Below, piece after piece: positions 16,544-24,492 of a DNA stretch of 44,600 bases; the first letter of the stretch is position 1; each line of letters begins with the position of its first letter. The stretch comes from Sphingomonadales bacterium (GTDB lineage: Bacteria; Pseudomonadota; Alphaproteobacteria; Sphingomonadales; Sphingomonadaceae). Position numbers and translations under genes: made by a program. The notes beneath the pieces are model-generated. The model worked only from the letters and a program-made list of their open reading frames with translations, made no database searches and was not told where the DNA came from. The DNA is taken from NCBI GenBank assembly GCA_028868335.1, contig JAGWUU010000001.1, positions 1 to 44,600 on the forward strand, written 5' to 3'.

Positions 16544-17569
16544 ATGCCCGGTTTGCTCCTTCGTACCCTGCGCGGCGAAAATACCGCCGAGCGGCCAGTC
16601 TGGCTGATGCGTCAGGCCGGACGCTACCTGCCCGAATACCGTGCTTTGCGCGCGCAGAAGGGCGGGTTCCTGGCGCTGGTTTACGATGCGGAAGCTGCGG
16701 CTGAAATCACCCTTCAACCGATCCGCCGGTTCGGCTTTGACGGCGCGATCCTGTTCTCCGACATCCTGATCGTTCCCTATGCCATGGGACAGGACCTGGA
16801 ATTCCTCACGGGCGAGGGGCCGCACTTGAGCCCCCGCCTGGCCGACGCGGCATTGTCCGCCCTTCACGCCGTGCCGGCCCGGCTTGCTCCGATCTACGAA
16901 ACGGTCAAGCAGGTGCGCGCCCAGCTTCCCGGCGACCGGACCCTGCTGGGCTTTGCGGGGAGCCCGTGGACCATTGCGACCTACATGGTGAACGGCGAGG
17001 GTAGCCGCGACCAGCACGAAACCCGCGCCATGGCCTATCGCGATCCGGTGGCCTTCCAGGCCATCATCGATGCGATCGTCGCGGTGACCGTTGATTACCT
17101 TGCGGGACAGATCCTTGCCGGGGCCGAAGCGGTTCAGTTGTTCGATTCCTGGGCGGGAAGCCTCGCGCCGGCCGAATTCGAGCGCTGGGTGATAGCTCCG
17201 ACCGCGCGGATCGTCGCCGCCCTGCGCCAACGCTTTCCCCAGGTTCCGGTGATCGGTTTTCCCAAGGGCGCGGGGGAAAAGCTGGTCGCCTATGCCCGTG
17301 AAACGGCGGTCGATGCCGTGGGTATCGACGAGACGATTGATCCGCTGTGGGTCGCGCGCAGCCTGCCGGACGGACTGCCCGTGCAGGGCAACCTTGATCC
17401 ACTGCTGCTGCTTGCCGGTGGAGCCGAACTGGAACGCCAGACGCTGCGCATTCTCGATGCCTTTGCCGATCGCCCGCATGTTTTCAATCTTGGCCACGGC
17501 ATCGGACAAACCACCCCGGTCGAACACGTCGGACACCTGCTTGCGCTGATTCGCAACTGGCGACGCTGA
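16544..17569 (+). CDS. hemE: Uroporphyrinogen decarboxylase
   Basis: A 341-residue uroporphyrinogen III decarboxylase, converting uroporphyrinogen to coproporphyrinogen in haem synthesis. The N-terminal signature PVWLMRQAGRYLPEYR (about 18-33) and ILFSDILIVPYAMG with its catalytic aspartate are intact; LLGFAGSPWTIATYMV and the C-terminal FNLGHGIGQTTPVEHV also match. The ATG at 16544 is preferred to a TTG at 16526. It borders the putative origin. Its usual downstream partner hemJ is displaced by a TonB-dependent receptor gene. Confidence 0.95.
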   Translation: MPGLLLRTLRGENTAERPVWLMRQAGRYLPEYRALRAQKGGFLALVYDAEAAAEITLQPIRRFGFDGAILFSDILIVPYAMGQDLEFLTGEGPHLSPRLADAALSALHAVPARLAPIYETVKQVRAQLPGDRTLLGFAGSPWTIATYMVNGEGSRDQHETRAMAYRDPVAFQAIIDAIVAVTVDYLAGQILAGAEAVQLFDSWAGSLAPAEFERWVIAPTARIVAALRQRFPQVPVIGFPKGAGEKLVAYARETAVDAVGIDETIDPLWVARSLPDGLPVQGNLDPLLLLAGGAELERQTLRILDAFADRPHVFNLGHGIGQTTPVEHVGHLLALIRNWRR

Positions 17570-17721
17570 ACCGCCAACCTGTTGCATAGTTGCACCTTTT
17601 TGACGGACAAATTCGCCTAGCGGTCAATCCTGCGTTGCCCAATCACCACTTAACAGCCACAATCTCGCGCTGTTCAACAGCTCGAAAAAGGGCGGGCGCA
17701 ACCGACGATGGGAGTCGATCA

Positions 17722-20466
17722 ATGAGACAATTTTCCCGCAAGTCCGTTCTGGAAGCCCTTGCCGCGGCAACAAGTGTTCTGGCGCTGAGCGTTCCGGCCC
17801 ATGCCCAGGACGCACAGGCCAAGGGCACGCAAACCCAGGCCGAGGATGAAACGCCGGGCGGCCAGATCATTGTGACCGCAACACGCCGCGCCGAAGCCTT
17901 GTCCAACGTTCCAATCGCGATCTCGGCGGTGAACGCGCAGTCGCTGCAGAATTCCGGCGCGAACGACATCCGCCAGTTGAACCAGCTCGCCCCGTCGTTG
18001 CTGGTTTCCTCGACCGGGACGGAAGCCAATGGTTCGGCCCGCATTCGCGGCATTGGTACGGTCGGCGATAATCCGGGTCTTGAAAGCTCGGTCGCAGTGT
18101 TCATCGATGGCGTTTATCGTTCGCGTTCGGGCATCGGCCTCAACGAGCTTGGCGAGATCGAGCGCGTTGAAGTGCTGCGCGGGCCGCAGGGCACGCTGTT
18201 CGGACGCAACGCCTCGGCGGGCCTGATTCACATCATCAGCAAGAAGCCTTCGTTCACGTTCGGCGGCAATGCCGAGGCGACATACGGAAACTACAATTTC
18301 TGGCGTCTGTCCGGCGGGGTGACGGGGCCGATTTCCCAGACTCTCGCAGCACGGATCGACGGGGTCTATGTCAAGCGTGATGGCTTCTATCACGACGTCA
18401 TCAACAACACCGGCGTCAACAACCGCGATCGCTATTTCGTGCGCGGGCAGCTTCTGTGGGAACCCGACGATGCGACCACTGTTCGCCTGATCGGTGACTA
18501 TTCGCACAAGAGCGAGGATTGCTGCGGTGCGGTCTATCTCGATCGCGCATTCAATCCGCTGATCGGAGGGCTCAACGATCCCGCCCAGAACAATATCATC
18601 AAGGTGTTGACCGACCTTGGCCAGCCAGCCGCGGGTTTCAGCAATCCCTTCAGTCGCAACACCTGGATCAGCAAGGGACGCAGCGATCTGGGCAAGACCC
18701 GCGACGGCGGCGTCTCGTTGGAAATCAACCACGATTTCGGTGCGGCCAAGCTGACCTCGATCACGGCCTATCGCGACTACAAGAACGATCAGGCCGGCGA
18801 CGTGGACTATTCGGCGGTCGACATTCTCTACCGTTCGCTCGATGGCGGCGGTTATTCCCGGCACTTCAAGACACTCAGCCAGGAATTGCGCCTGCAAGGC
18901 ACGGCCTTCAACGATCGGCTTGACTGGCTGGTCGGCGGGTTCTTCGCCAACGAAGTCCTGACCCTGTCGGACAACCTCAAGTTTGGCAGCCAGTACGGCC
19001 GCTTCGCCACCTGCCGGATCGTCAGCGGTGGCGGACTTGCGGGGCTCTATTCCTACACCAACCCCGGCTGCGTCATCCCGGGAGTCGGACCTGCGACGAT
19101 CGCAGTGGCAAGCGGCGGCGGTGCGACCGGCACGGCGATCGCCAATGGCTTCGCCATGCTCGATACGCTCAACAACATGGGCAGCACTGGCGATCTCTAT
19201 CACCAGACCAGCAAGAACTATGCGGTGTTCACGCACAACATCATCTCGCTCACCGACAAGCTCAAGCTGACACTGGGTGCGCGTTATACCTGGGAAAAGA
19301 AGGACTTCGACGCTACCTTCCATAACAACAACACGGTCTGCCCTGCGTTGCAGAGCAGCCTGATCCCCGCGCTTTCCAGCGCCAATGCAACCGCGCGGGC
19401 GCTGGCCGGGGCCTTGATCGGTCTGGGTTGTCAGGGCAATTCGACCTCTGAACTTGAAGGCGTGTCGATCAACAGCAAGCGTGACGACAGCCAGTTCACC
19501 GGCACCGCCGTTCTGTCCTACAAAGTCACGCCGAACCTGATGGCCTATGCCAGCTTCTCGAAGGGCTACAAGGCGGGCGGCTTCAACCTCGATCGTTCGG
19601 CGCTGAAGTCCGCAATCCTGCCTTTTGCTGCGACGACGGGCGGGGCGCAGGCGTTTGTTGGCAATCTGCAATTCGATCCGGAAATCAACAACGCCTACGA
19701 GATCGGGATCAAGTACGGCACCCGTCCGTTCAGCCTGTCGATCACCGGATTCCGTCAGGAATTCAAGAACTTCCAGCTCAACACTTTCAATGGTTCGGTG
19801 TTCCTTGTGCAGACCGTCAATGGCTGCAAGACCAGTCTTGGTGGGCTGGACCGTGACGCAAGTTCGGCGACTGGTAGCTGCCCGATTGGCGATGTTGGCT
19901 ATGGTGTGCTCAGCCAGGGCGTGGAAATCGAAAGCGCGGTCAATCCGACCCGCAACCTCGGTTTCAATTTCGGCGTAACCTATGCCAGCACCAAGTACCG
20001 TAACGACCTTGTCGGCAACAAGAACGGCGATCCACTAGATGCGGCGTTGCGCATCCTGCCGGGTAGCCAGCTTTCCAACGCGCCGAAATGGGTTGTCACC
20101 AGTTCGGCTTCGTGGACTCCGCAGTTGGGCAATTCAGGCCTTTCCGCGCTGCTCTATGTCGACGGGCGCCTGACCGGTGATTACAACACCGGATCAGATC
20201 TGTTCCCGCAGAAGGCGCAGGACAGCTTCATGCTGGTCAATGCCCGCGTCGGCCTGCGTGGGCCCGACCAGAAGTGGGCGGTCGAATTCTGGGCACAGAA
20301 TGTGTTCAACAAGGATTACACGCAGGTTGCCTTCAATACGCCGTTCCAGGCGGGCGGTGCCTCGGCTTCCTTCGTCTATCCGCAGTTCCCCGGCGGACGG
20401 CAGATCTTCTCGGCCTTCCTGGCCGAGCCTCGGACCTATGGCGTGACGCTGCGCGGCAAGTTCTGA
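17722..20466 (+). CDS. TonB-dependent outer membrane receptor
   Basis: A 914-residue TonB-dependent transporter. Signal peptide residues 1-28 (cleavage after PAHA), a TonB box IIVTATRR near 49-56, a plug domain (NVPIAISAVNAQSLQ, RIRGIGTVGDNPG, VEVLRGPQGTLFGRNASAGLIHI) and a 22-strand barrel ending LRGKF, with phenylalanine last for BAM recognition. Long loops carry cysteine pairs (CRIVSGGG...GC at about 433-451, CPAL...GCQG near 540-570, GCKTSL...CPIGD near 710-730), suggesting disulfide-stapled extracellular loops. Substrate is unknown; sphingomonad receptors of this class often take up complex organic compounds. It lies between hemE and hemJ with a clear terminator after it. Confidence 0.93.
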   Translation: MRQFSRKSVLEALAAATSVLALSVPAHAQDAQAKGTQTQAEDETPGGQIIVTATRRAEALSNVPIAISAVNAQSLQNSGANDIRQLNQLAPSLLVSSTGTEANGSARIRGIGTVGDNPGLESSVAVFIDGVYRSRSGIGLNELGEIERVEVLRGPQGTLFGRNASAGLIHIISKKPSFTFGGNAEATYGNYNFWRLSGGVTGPISQTLAARIDGVYVKRDGFYHDVINNTGVNNRDRYFVRGQLLWEPDDATTVRLIGDYSHKSEDCCGAVYLDRAFNPLIGGLNDPAQNNIIKVLTDLGQPAAGFSNPFSRNTWISKGRSDLGKTRDGGVSLEINHDFGAAKLTSITAYRDYKNDQAGDVDYSAVDILYRSLDGGGYSRHFKTLSQELRLQGTAFNDRLDWLVGGFFANEVLTLSDNLKFGSQYGRFATCRIVSGGGLAGLYSYTNPGCVIPGVGPATIAVASGGGATGTAIANGFAMLDTLNNMGSTGDLYHQTSKNYAVFTHNIISLTDKLKLTLGARYTWEKKDFDATFHNNNTVCPALQSSLIPALSSANATARALAGALIGLGCQGNSTSELEGVSINSKRDDSQFTGTAVLSYKVTPNLMAYASFSKGYKAGGFNLDRSALKSAILPFAATTGGAQAFVGNLQFDPEINNAYEIGIKYGTRPFSLSITGFRQEFKNFQLNTFNGSVFLVQTVNGCKTSLGGLDRDASSATGSCPIGDVGYGVLSQGVEIESAVNPTRNLGFNFGVTYASTKYRNDLVGNKNGDPLDAALRILPGSQLSNAPKWVVTSSASWTPQLGNSGLSALLYVDGRLTGDYNTGSDLFPQKAQDSFMLVNARVGLRGPDQKWAVEFWAQNVFNKDYTQVAFNTPFQAGGASASFVYPQFPGGRQIFSAFLAEPRTYGVTLRGKF

Positions 20467-20483
20467 TCGCACGGACTGATGCT

Positions 20484-20518
20484 GAAGACCCGGAACCGAC
20501 AGGCGGCTCCGGGTCTTC
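20484..20518 (+). terminator. Intrinsic terminator-like hairpin after the TonB receptor
   Basis: GAAGACCCGGA (20484-20494) and TCCGGGTCTTC (20508-20518) form an 11-bp perfect stem around a 13-base loop, 17 bases after the receptor stop. The T-run after it is weak (ACTTGT). Confidence 0.8.
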
Positions 20519-20602
20519 ACTTGTCCGCTTTCGCTTGCCATTCGCCGTGCCAGCCGCAACAGCGGCGTCAACACGCCTTGAACCGGATGCCGAACGGGCT
20601 CT

Positions 20603-21058
20603 ATGGATCGGGCCATGCAATGGGTGCTGTCGATGACCTATCTATGGCTGAAGGCTGGGCACGTGGTGTTCGTGATCTTCTGGATGGCCGGGCTGTTCAT
20701 GCTGCCGCGCTTCTTTGTCTATCATCAGGAAGCGGCGCCGGATTCCCCTGAAAATGCCGTGTGGACCGATCGCGAGGCCAAGCTGCTCAGGATCATCCTG
20801 TGGCCTTCGCTGGTTGTCGTCTGGGTGTTGGGTCTGGCACTGGCCTGGACCATCGGCGCATTCGGGCAGGGCTGGTTTCACCTGAAGCTTGCCCTTGTTT
20901 TGGCGCTGACCGCTTACCATGTATGGCTTGCGGGCTATCACAAGGCCTTGGCCAATGGTGAGCGACGGCTGACCGGCAAGAGGCTGCGCCTGCTCAACGA
21001 AGTTCCCGGGATCGCCGCGGCCCTGATCGTCATTCTGGTGATCCTCAAGCCGTTCTGA
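20603..21058 (+). CDS. hemJ: HemJ-type protoporphyrinogen IX oxidase
   Basis: A 151-residue inner-membrane protein of the UPF0093/HemJ family, which oxidises protoporphyrinogen IX to protoporphyrin IX. Four hydrophobic helices are evident (YLWLKAGHVVFVIFWMAGLF, IILWPSLVVVWVLGLALAW, LALVLALTAYHVWLAGYH, IAAALIVILVILKPF). The family pattern KAGHVVFVIFWMAGLFMLPRFFVYH supplies the conserved histidines, and the C-terminal LRLLNEVPG is typical. Some databases label it CopD-like. Position between hemE and rho is the usual alphaproteobacterial place, apart from the receptor inserted in between. Confidence 0.92.
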   Translation: MDRAMQWVLSMTYLWLKAGHVVFVIFWMAGLFMLPRFFVYHQEAAPDSPENAVWTDREAKLLRIILWPSLVVVWVLGLALAWTIGAFGQGWFHLKLALVLALTAYHVWLAGYHKALANGERRLTGKRLRLLNEVPGIAAALIVILVILKPF

Positions 21059-21062
21059 TCCG

Positions 21063-21091
21063 TTGACGGGAGGCCTTGCACGGCCTATTCG
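21063..21091 (+). promoter_or_regulatory. rho: Possible rho promoter
   Basis: TTGACG (21063-21068), 17-base spacer, TATTCG (21086-21091), about 100 bases before the rho ATG. A long leader would suit the known autoregulation of rho by its own product. Match to the -10 consensus is only four of six. Confidence 0.35.
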
Positions 21092-21198
21092 CAAGCCCAC
21101 CGACACTGCCCGCGATCCCGCGCGGCACGATCCGCTTTCTCCAAGCCCATTGATCGCGTCGGCCTATCCCTGACTCCGCAAAGACGGAAAAACACGAA

Positions 21199-22455
21199 AT
21201 GCATCTGAAAGAACTCAAGAAAAAAACCTCTGCCGAGCTGGTCGAAATGGCCGAAGAGCTGGGCGTTGAAGGCGCATCAACCATGCGCCGCCAGGACATC
21301 ATGTTCGGCATCCTCAAGGAAGTGGCCGAGGACGGCGAAGAAATCATCGGCCAGGGTACGATTGAAGTGCTTGCCGACGGTTTCGGCTTTCTCCGCAATG
21401 CCGAGGCGAACTATCTCGCCGGACCGGACGACATCTACGTCTCGCCCAACCAGGTCCGCAAATGGGGCCTGCGCACCGGCGACACCGTCGAGGGCGAGAT
21501 CCGCGCTCCCAAGGACGGCGAACGCTATTTCGCGATCGTCAAGCTTATCAGCGTCAACTACGACGATCCCGAAGTTGTCCGCCACCGCGTCAACTTTGAC
21601 AACCTGACCCCGCTTTATCCTGACAGCAAACTCAACCTCGATACCCTCGACCCCACGGTCAAGGACAAGTCGGCGCGGGTGATCGACATCATCTCACCGC
21701 AGGGCAAGGGCCAGCGCGCGCTGATCGTTGCCCCGCCGCGCACCGGCAAGACCGTGCTGCTGCAGAACATCGCCAAGGCTATCACCGACAACCATCCCGA
21801 GGTGTTCCTGCTCGTCCTGCTGGTCGACGAACGGCCCGAGGAAGTCACCGACATGCAGCGCTCGGTGAAGGGTGAGGTGATCTCCTCGACCTTCGACGAG
21901 CCCGCCAGCCGCCACGTCCAGGTCGCGGAAATGGTGATCGAGAAGGCCAAGCGCCTCGTCGAACACAAGCGCGACGTGGTGATCCTGCTGGACTCGATCA
22001 CGCGCCTCGGCCGCGCCTACAACACCGTGGTCCCGTCATCGGGCAAGGTGCTGACCGGCGGTGTCGACGCCAATGCTTTGCAGCGCCCCAAGCGCTTCTT
22101 CGGCGCAGCGCGCAATATCGAGGAAGGCGGTAGCCTCTCGATTATCGCCACCGCACTGATCGACACCGGCAGCCGCATGGACGAAGTGATCTTCGAAGAG
22201 TTCAAGGGCACCGGTAACAGCGAAATCGTCCTTGACCGCAAGGTCGCCGACAAGCGCATCTTCCCGGCGTTGGACGTCGGCAAGAGCGGCACCCGCAAGG
22301 AGGAGCTGCTGGTCCAGAAGGACAAGCTCTCCAAGATGTGGGTCCTGCGCCGTATCCTGATGCAGATGGGCACCGTCGACGCGATGGAGTTCCTTCTCGA
22401 CAAGATGAAGGATTCCAAGACCAACGAAGATTTCTTCGCGACGATGAACCAGTAG
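21199..22455 (+). CDS. rho: Transcription termination factor Rho
   Basis: A 418-residue Rho, the hexameric RNA helicase that ends transcription at C-rich, poorly translated RNA. N-terminal helical domain (MHLKELKKKTSAELVEMAEEL), cold-shock-like RNA-binding domain (GFGFLRNAEANYLAGPDDIYVSP), Walker A in VAPPRTGKTVLLQNIAKAI, Walker B in VVILLDSITRLGRAYN, and the Q/R-loop regions are all present; no insertions. It has its own 140-base upstream region after hemJ. The next gene starts two bases after its stop. Confidence 0.97.
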   Translation: MHLKELKKKTSAELVEMAEELGVEGASTMRRQDIMFGILKEVAEDGEEIIGQGTIEVLADGFGFLRNAEANYLAGPDDIYVSPNQVRKWGLRTGDTVEGEIRAPKDGERYFAIVKLISVNYDDPEVVRHRVNFDNLTPLYPDSKLNLDTLDPTVKDKSARVIDIISPQGKGQRALIVAPPRTGKTVLLQNIAKAITDNHPEVFLLVLLVDERPEEVTDMQRSVKGEVISSTFDEPASRHVQVAEMVIEKAKRLVEHKRDVVILLDSITRLGRAYNTVVPSSGKVLTGGVDANALQRPKRFFGAARNIEEGGSLSIIATALIDTGSRMDEVIFEEFKGTGNSEIVLDRKVADKRIFPALDVGKSGTRKEELLVQKDKLSKMWVLRRILMQMGTVDAMEFLLDKMKDSKTNEDFFATMNQ

Positions 22456-22456
22456 C

Positions 22457-23002
22457 GTGGGTCTTGTCTTTCCCCGGCACGCGGTACTCACCGGCGCGCC
22501 GGGGGCGGGCAAGTCAACCCTGCTCGATGCCGCCGCGGCAGCGGGAATGGCCACATCGCCGGAAGTTGCCCGGATGTTGCTGCAATCCCCCGGCGGGATG
22601 GAACTGCGCGCACGCGACCCGCTTGGCTTCGCCGAAGCCATGACCGAGGCCCACGCCCGCGAGTTTGAACGCTTTTCCGATCATACCGGCCCGGTGCTGT
22701 TCGACCGCGGCTTTCCCGACGTGGTCGGCTTCCTCGACGTCTCGGGCCTCGCCGTCCCCACCGCGATCGACCGCGCCTGCCGCACCCTGCGCTACCACGG
22801 CCCGATCCTGCGCGCGCCTGCCTGGGCGGACATCTATGTCCAGGATGATGAGCGGATCCAGGACTGGCAGCAGGCCGTCGCCAGTGACGAGGCGGTTACG
22901 GCGGCATGGAGGCGCTATGGGTACGAGGTCGCGGAATTGCCGCTTGCACCGGTCGCGGAGAGGCTGGATTTCCTCAAGTGCCAGCTTTACCCCGCCGCCT
23001 GA
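22457..23002 (+). CDS. Small AAA-type P-loop ATPase (AAA_28-like)
   Basis: A 181-residue predicted ATPase with a clear Walker A (LTGAPGAGKSTLLDAAA, residues 11-27), a GPVLFDRGFPDVVGFLD segment that carries the Walker B-type aspartate, and no fused domain. It resembles the AAA_28 nucleotide-kinase-like group, for which no substrate is known to me. It starts with GTG one base after the rho TAG, so it is almost certainly translated from the rho message. Convergent with the NTF2-like gene, overlapping by 16 bases. Confidence 0.82.
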   Translation: MGLVFPRHAVLTGAPGAGKSTLLDAAAAAGMATSPEVARMLLQSPGGMELRARDPLGFAEAMTEAHAREFERFSDHTGPVLFDRGFPDVVGFLDVSGLAVPTAIDRACRTLRYHGPILRAPAWADIYVQDDERIQDWQQAVASDEAVTAAWRRYGYEVAELPLAPVAERLDFLKCQLYPAA

Positions 23003-23382
23003 AGCCGCGCTCCCATCAATTCCCAGACCTTGTTGATCGCCTTGAGCGGACGGACCATCACCTTGAAATCCTTTATCAGTCCGCTTTCACCAAAGCGGAT
23101 CAGGTCGATCCCGTTGACCAGGATGCCGTCCATCTCGGCCTCGAACTCGAGCATCACATTGTCGCCGTCGACCAGTTCGCGGACATAGCGGAAGCTGCCG
23201 TTGCCGAACACCGATCCGGCCGCGCCGAGGTAGGCCATGACCTTGGCCTTGCCCACCTGCGGGGTGTGGACCACGGGTGAGTGGAACACCGCGTCATCGG
23301 CCAGCATGGCCTCAAGCGCGGCGGGATCGCTGCCGCCATCCATGTAGGAGTGCCAGCGGGCGAGGCCTTCTCGCGCGCTCAC
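22987..23382 (-). CDS. NTF2-like (SnoaL-type) protein
   Basis: A 131-residue cone-shaped NTF2-like fold protein: an N-terminal helix (REGLARWHSYMDGGSDPAALEAMLADDAVFHSP), curved-sheet strands (NVMLEFEAEMDGILVNGIDLIRF) and a C-terminal VMVRPLKAINKVWELMG. Family members are small hydrolases, isomerases or binding domains, so no reaction is assigned. The GTG start at 23382 overlaps the stop of the dienelactone hydrolase gene (GTGA), indicating coupled translation and probably related substrates. Confidence 0.82.
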   Translation of the reverse strand: MSAREGLARWHSYMDGGSDPAALEAMLADDAVFHSPVVHTPQVGKAKVMAYLGAAGSVFGNGSFRYVRELVDGDNVMLEFEAEMDGILVNGIDLIRFGESGLIKDFKVMVRPLKAINKVWELMGARLQAAG

Positions 23383-24077
23383 GCCAGATGCTCATCAAGG
23401 AAGGCCATGGTCCGCCCGTCGGCGATCTCGGCGCCGGCCTCGTTACGGCGGTTGCCCGATTCGGTGGCGAAGCCGTGGTCTAGTCCCTGGTAATCGTAGA
23501 GCGTGACGCGCGGGTTCTTGCCCAGTTCGGCGTGGATAGCAGCCTGGGCATCGGGCCCGACGAAGTGATCGGCGGTGGGGATGTGCAGCATCAGCGGCCG
23601 GGCGATGGCGTGGGCCTCGTTCAGCATGGTGTCGATCATCACGCCGTAATAGCCGACCGATGCGTCAATATCGGTGCGCGCAGCGACCATGTAGGCCAGC
23701 CGTCCGCCGAGGCAGTACCCAGCGCAACCGACCTTTGCGATTCCCTGCGTGGCGCGCAGCCACTTGATCGTCGCTTCGATATCATAAACCCCGGCGTTGG
23801 GATCATATTGCCCGAAATAGCCGAGCGCTTGCTGGAATTGCTCCGGCACGTCGGGATCGAGTTCGACCCCGGGGGCGAAGCGCCAGAAGATGTCCGGTGC
23901 AATGGCGAGAAATCCCGCCGCCGCCCATCGCTCGCAGCGGGCGCGTATGCCGGGGTTGATCCCGAAGATTTCAGGAATGACGATAACCGCCGCCTTTGCC
24001 GCGCCGCTCGGGCGGGCCATGAAGGCCGGGATGGTTTCGCCGCCATCGAGGCTGGGGATCTGCACGGTTTCGGACAT
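23379..24077 (-). CDS. Dienelactone hydrolase family protein
   Basis: A 232-residue alpha/beta hydrolase of the dienelactone hydrolase family. The nucleophile is the cysteine in GCAGYCLGGRLAYM, as in classical DLH; VIPEIFGINPGIR is the characteristic early segment with the glutamate that activates the cysteine; a late His lies in YQGLDHGFAT and the Asp in HIPTADHFV. The family includes the chlorocatechol-pathway enzyme, but no catechol genes are nearby, so the substrate is open. It leads a two-gene unit with the NTF2-like gene, divergent from the DUF6489-like gene. Confidence 0.9.
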   Translation of the reverse strand: MSETVQIPSLDGGETIPAFMARPSGAAKAAVIVIPEIFGINPGIRARCERWAAAGFLAIAPDIFWRFAPGVELDPDVPEQFQQALGYFGQYDPNAGVYDIEATIKWLRATQGIAKVGCAGYCLGGRLAYMVAARTDIDASVGYYGVMIDTMLNEAHAIARPLMLHIPTADHFVGPDAQAAIHAELGKNPRVTLYDYQGLDHGFATESGNRRNEAGAEIADGRTMAFLDEHLA

Positions 24078-24191
24078 GGTACTGGCTCCACCTGATCGGG
24101 ATTCGCCGCCAACCTAAGGCGAGCGTGGACTTTGCCAAGGGGCTATGCCAGCAAGGGGCTGGGAACAGTGGGGTTTGCCCGAGGAGGAACC

Positions 24192-24458
24192 ATGAAAGTC
24201 CATGTCGAAATCGACTGCACGCCCGAAGAAGCGCGTACTTTCCTCGGCTTGCCTGATGTGGCCAAGGCCAACGAATTTTATGTCGATGCCATTGGCAAGG
24301 CCATGAAGGGCGCGGCAAACGTCGATCAGCTCCAGGATTTCGCCAAGGGGCTTGCGCCGATGGGGCAGATCGGGATGAAACTGTTCCAGCAGTTCGTCGA
24401 AGGCAGCAGCGCGTTTGCTTCCGGCGCGGCGAAGAAATCGCCCAAGTCCGGGGATTGA
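24192..24458 (+). CDS. Small conserved protein, probably DUF6489 family
   Basis: An 88-residue protein starting MKVHVEIDCTPEEARTFLGLPDV, a pattern I associate with the alphaproteobacterial DUF6489 group; the family name is from memory. It has a helix-rich middle (VDAIGKAMKGAANVDQLQDF) and a lysine-rich tail, and no signal peptide. The ATG has an excellent AGGAGG site (24182-24187). It lies 34 bases before mnmE, in the same direction, and is probably cotranscribed. Function unknown. Confidence 0.7.
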   Translation: MKVHVEIDCTPEEARTFLGLPDVAKANEFYVDAIGKAMKGAANVDQLQDFAKGLAPMGQIGMKLFQQFVEGSSAFASGAAKKSPKSGD

Positions 24459-24492
24459 TACGCCATCGGCGATGGGTCGCGCGACGCGCTGG

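Noticed and set aside
17719..19671. 650-codon minus-strand open frame opposite the TonB receptor
   Set aside because: Antisense shadow; the receptor frame has signal peptide, TonB box, plug and barrel motifs.
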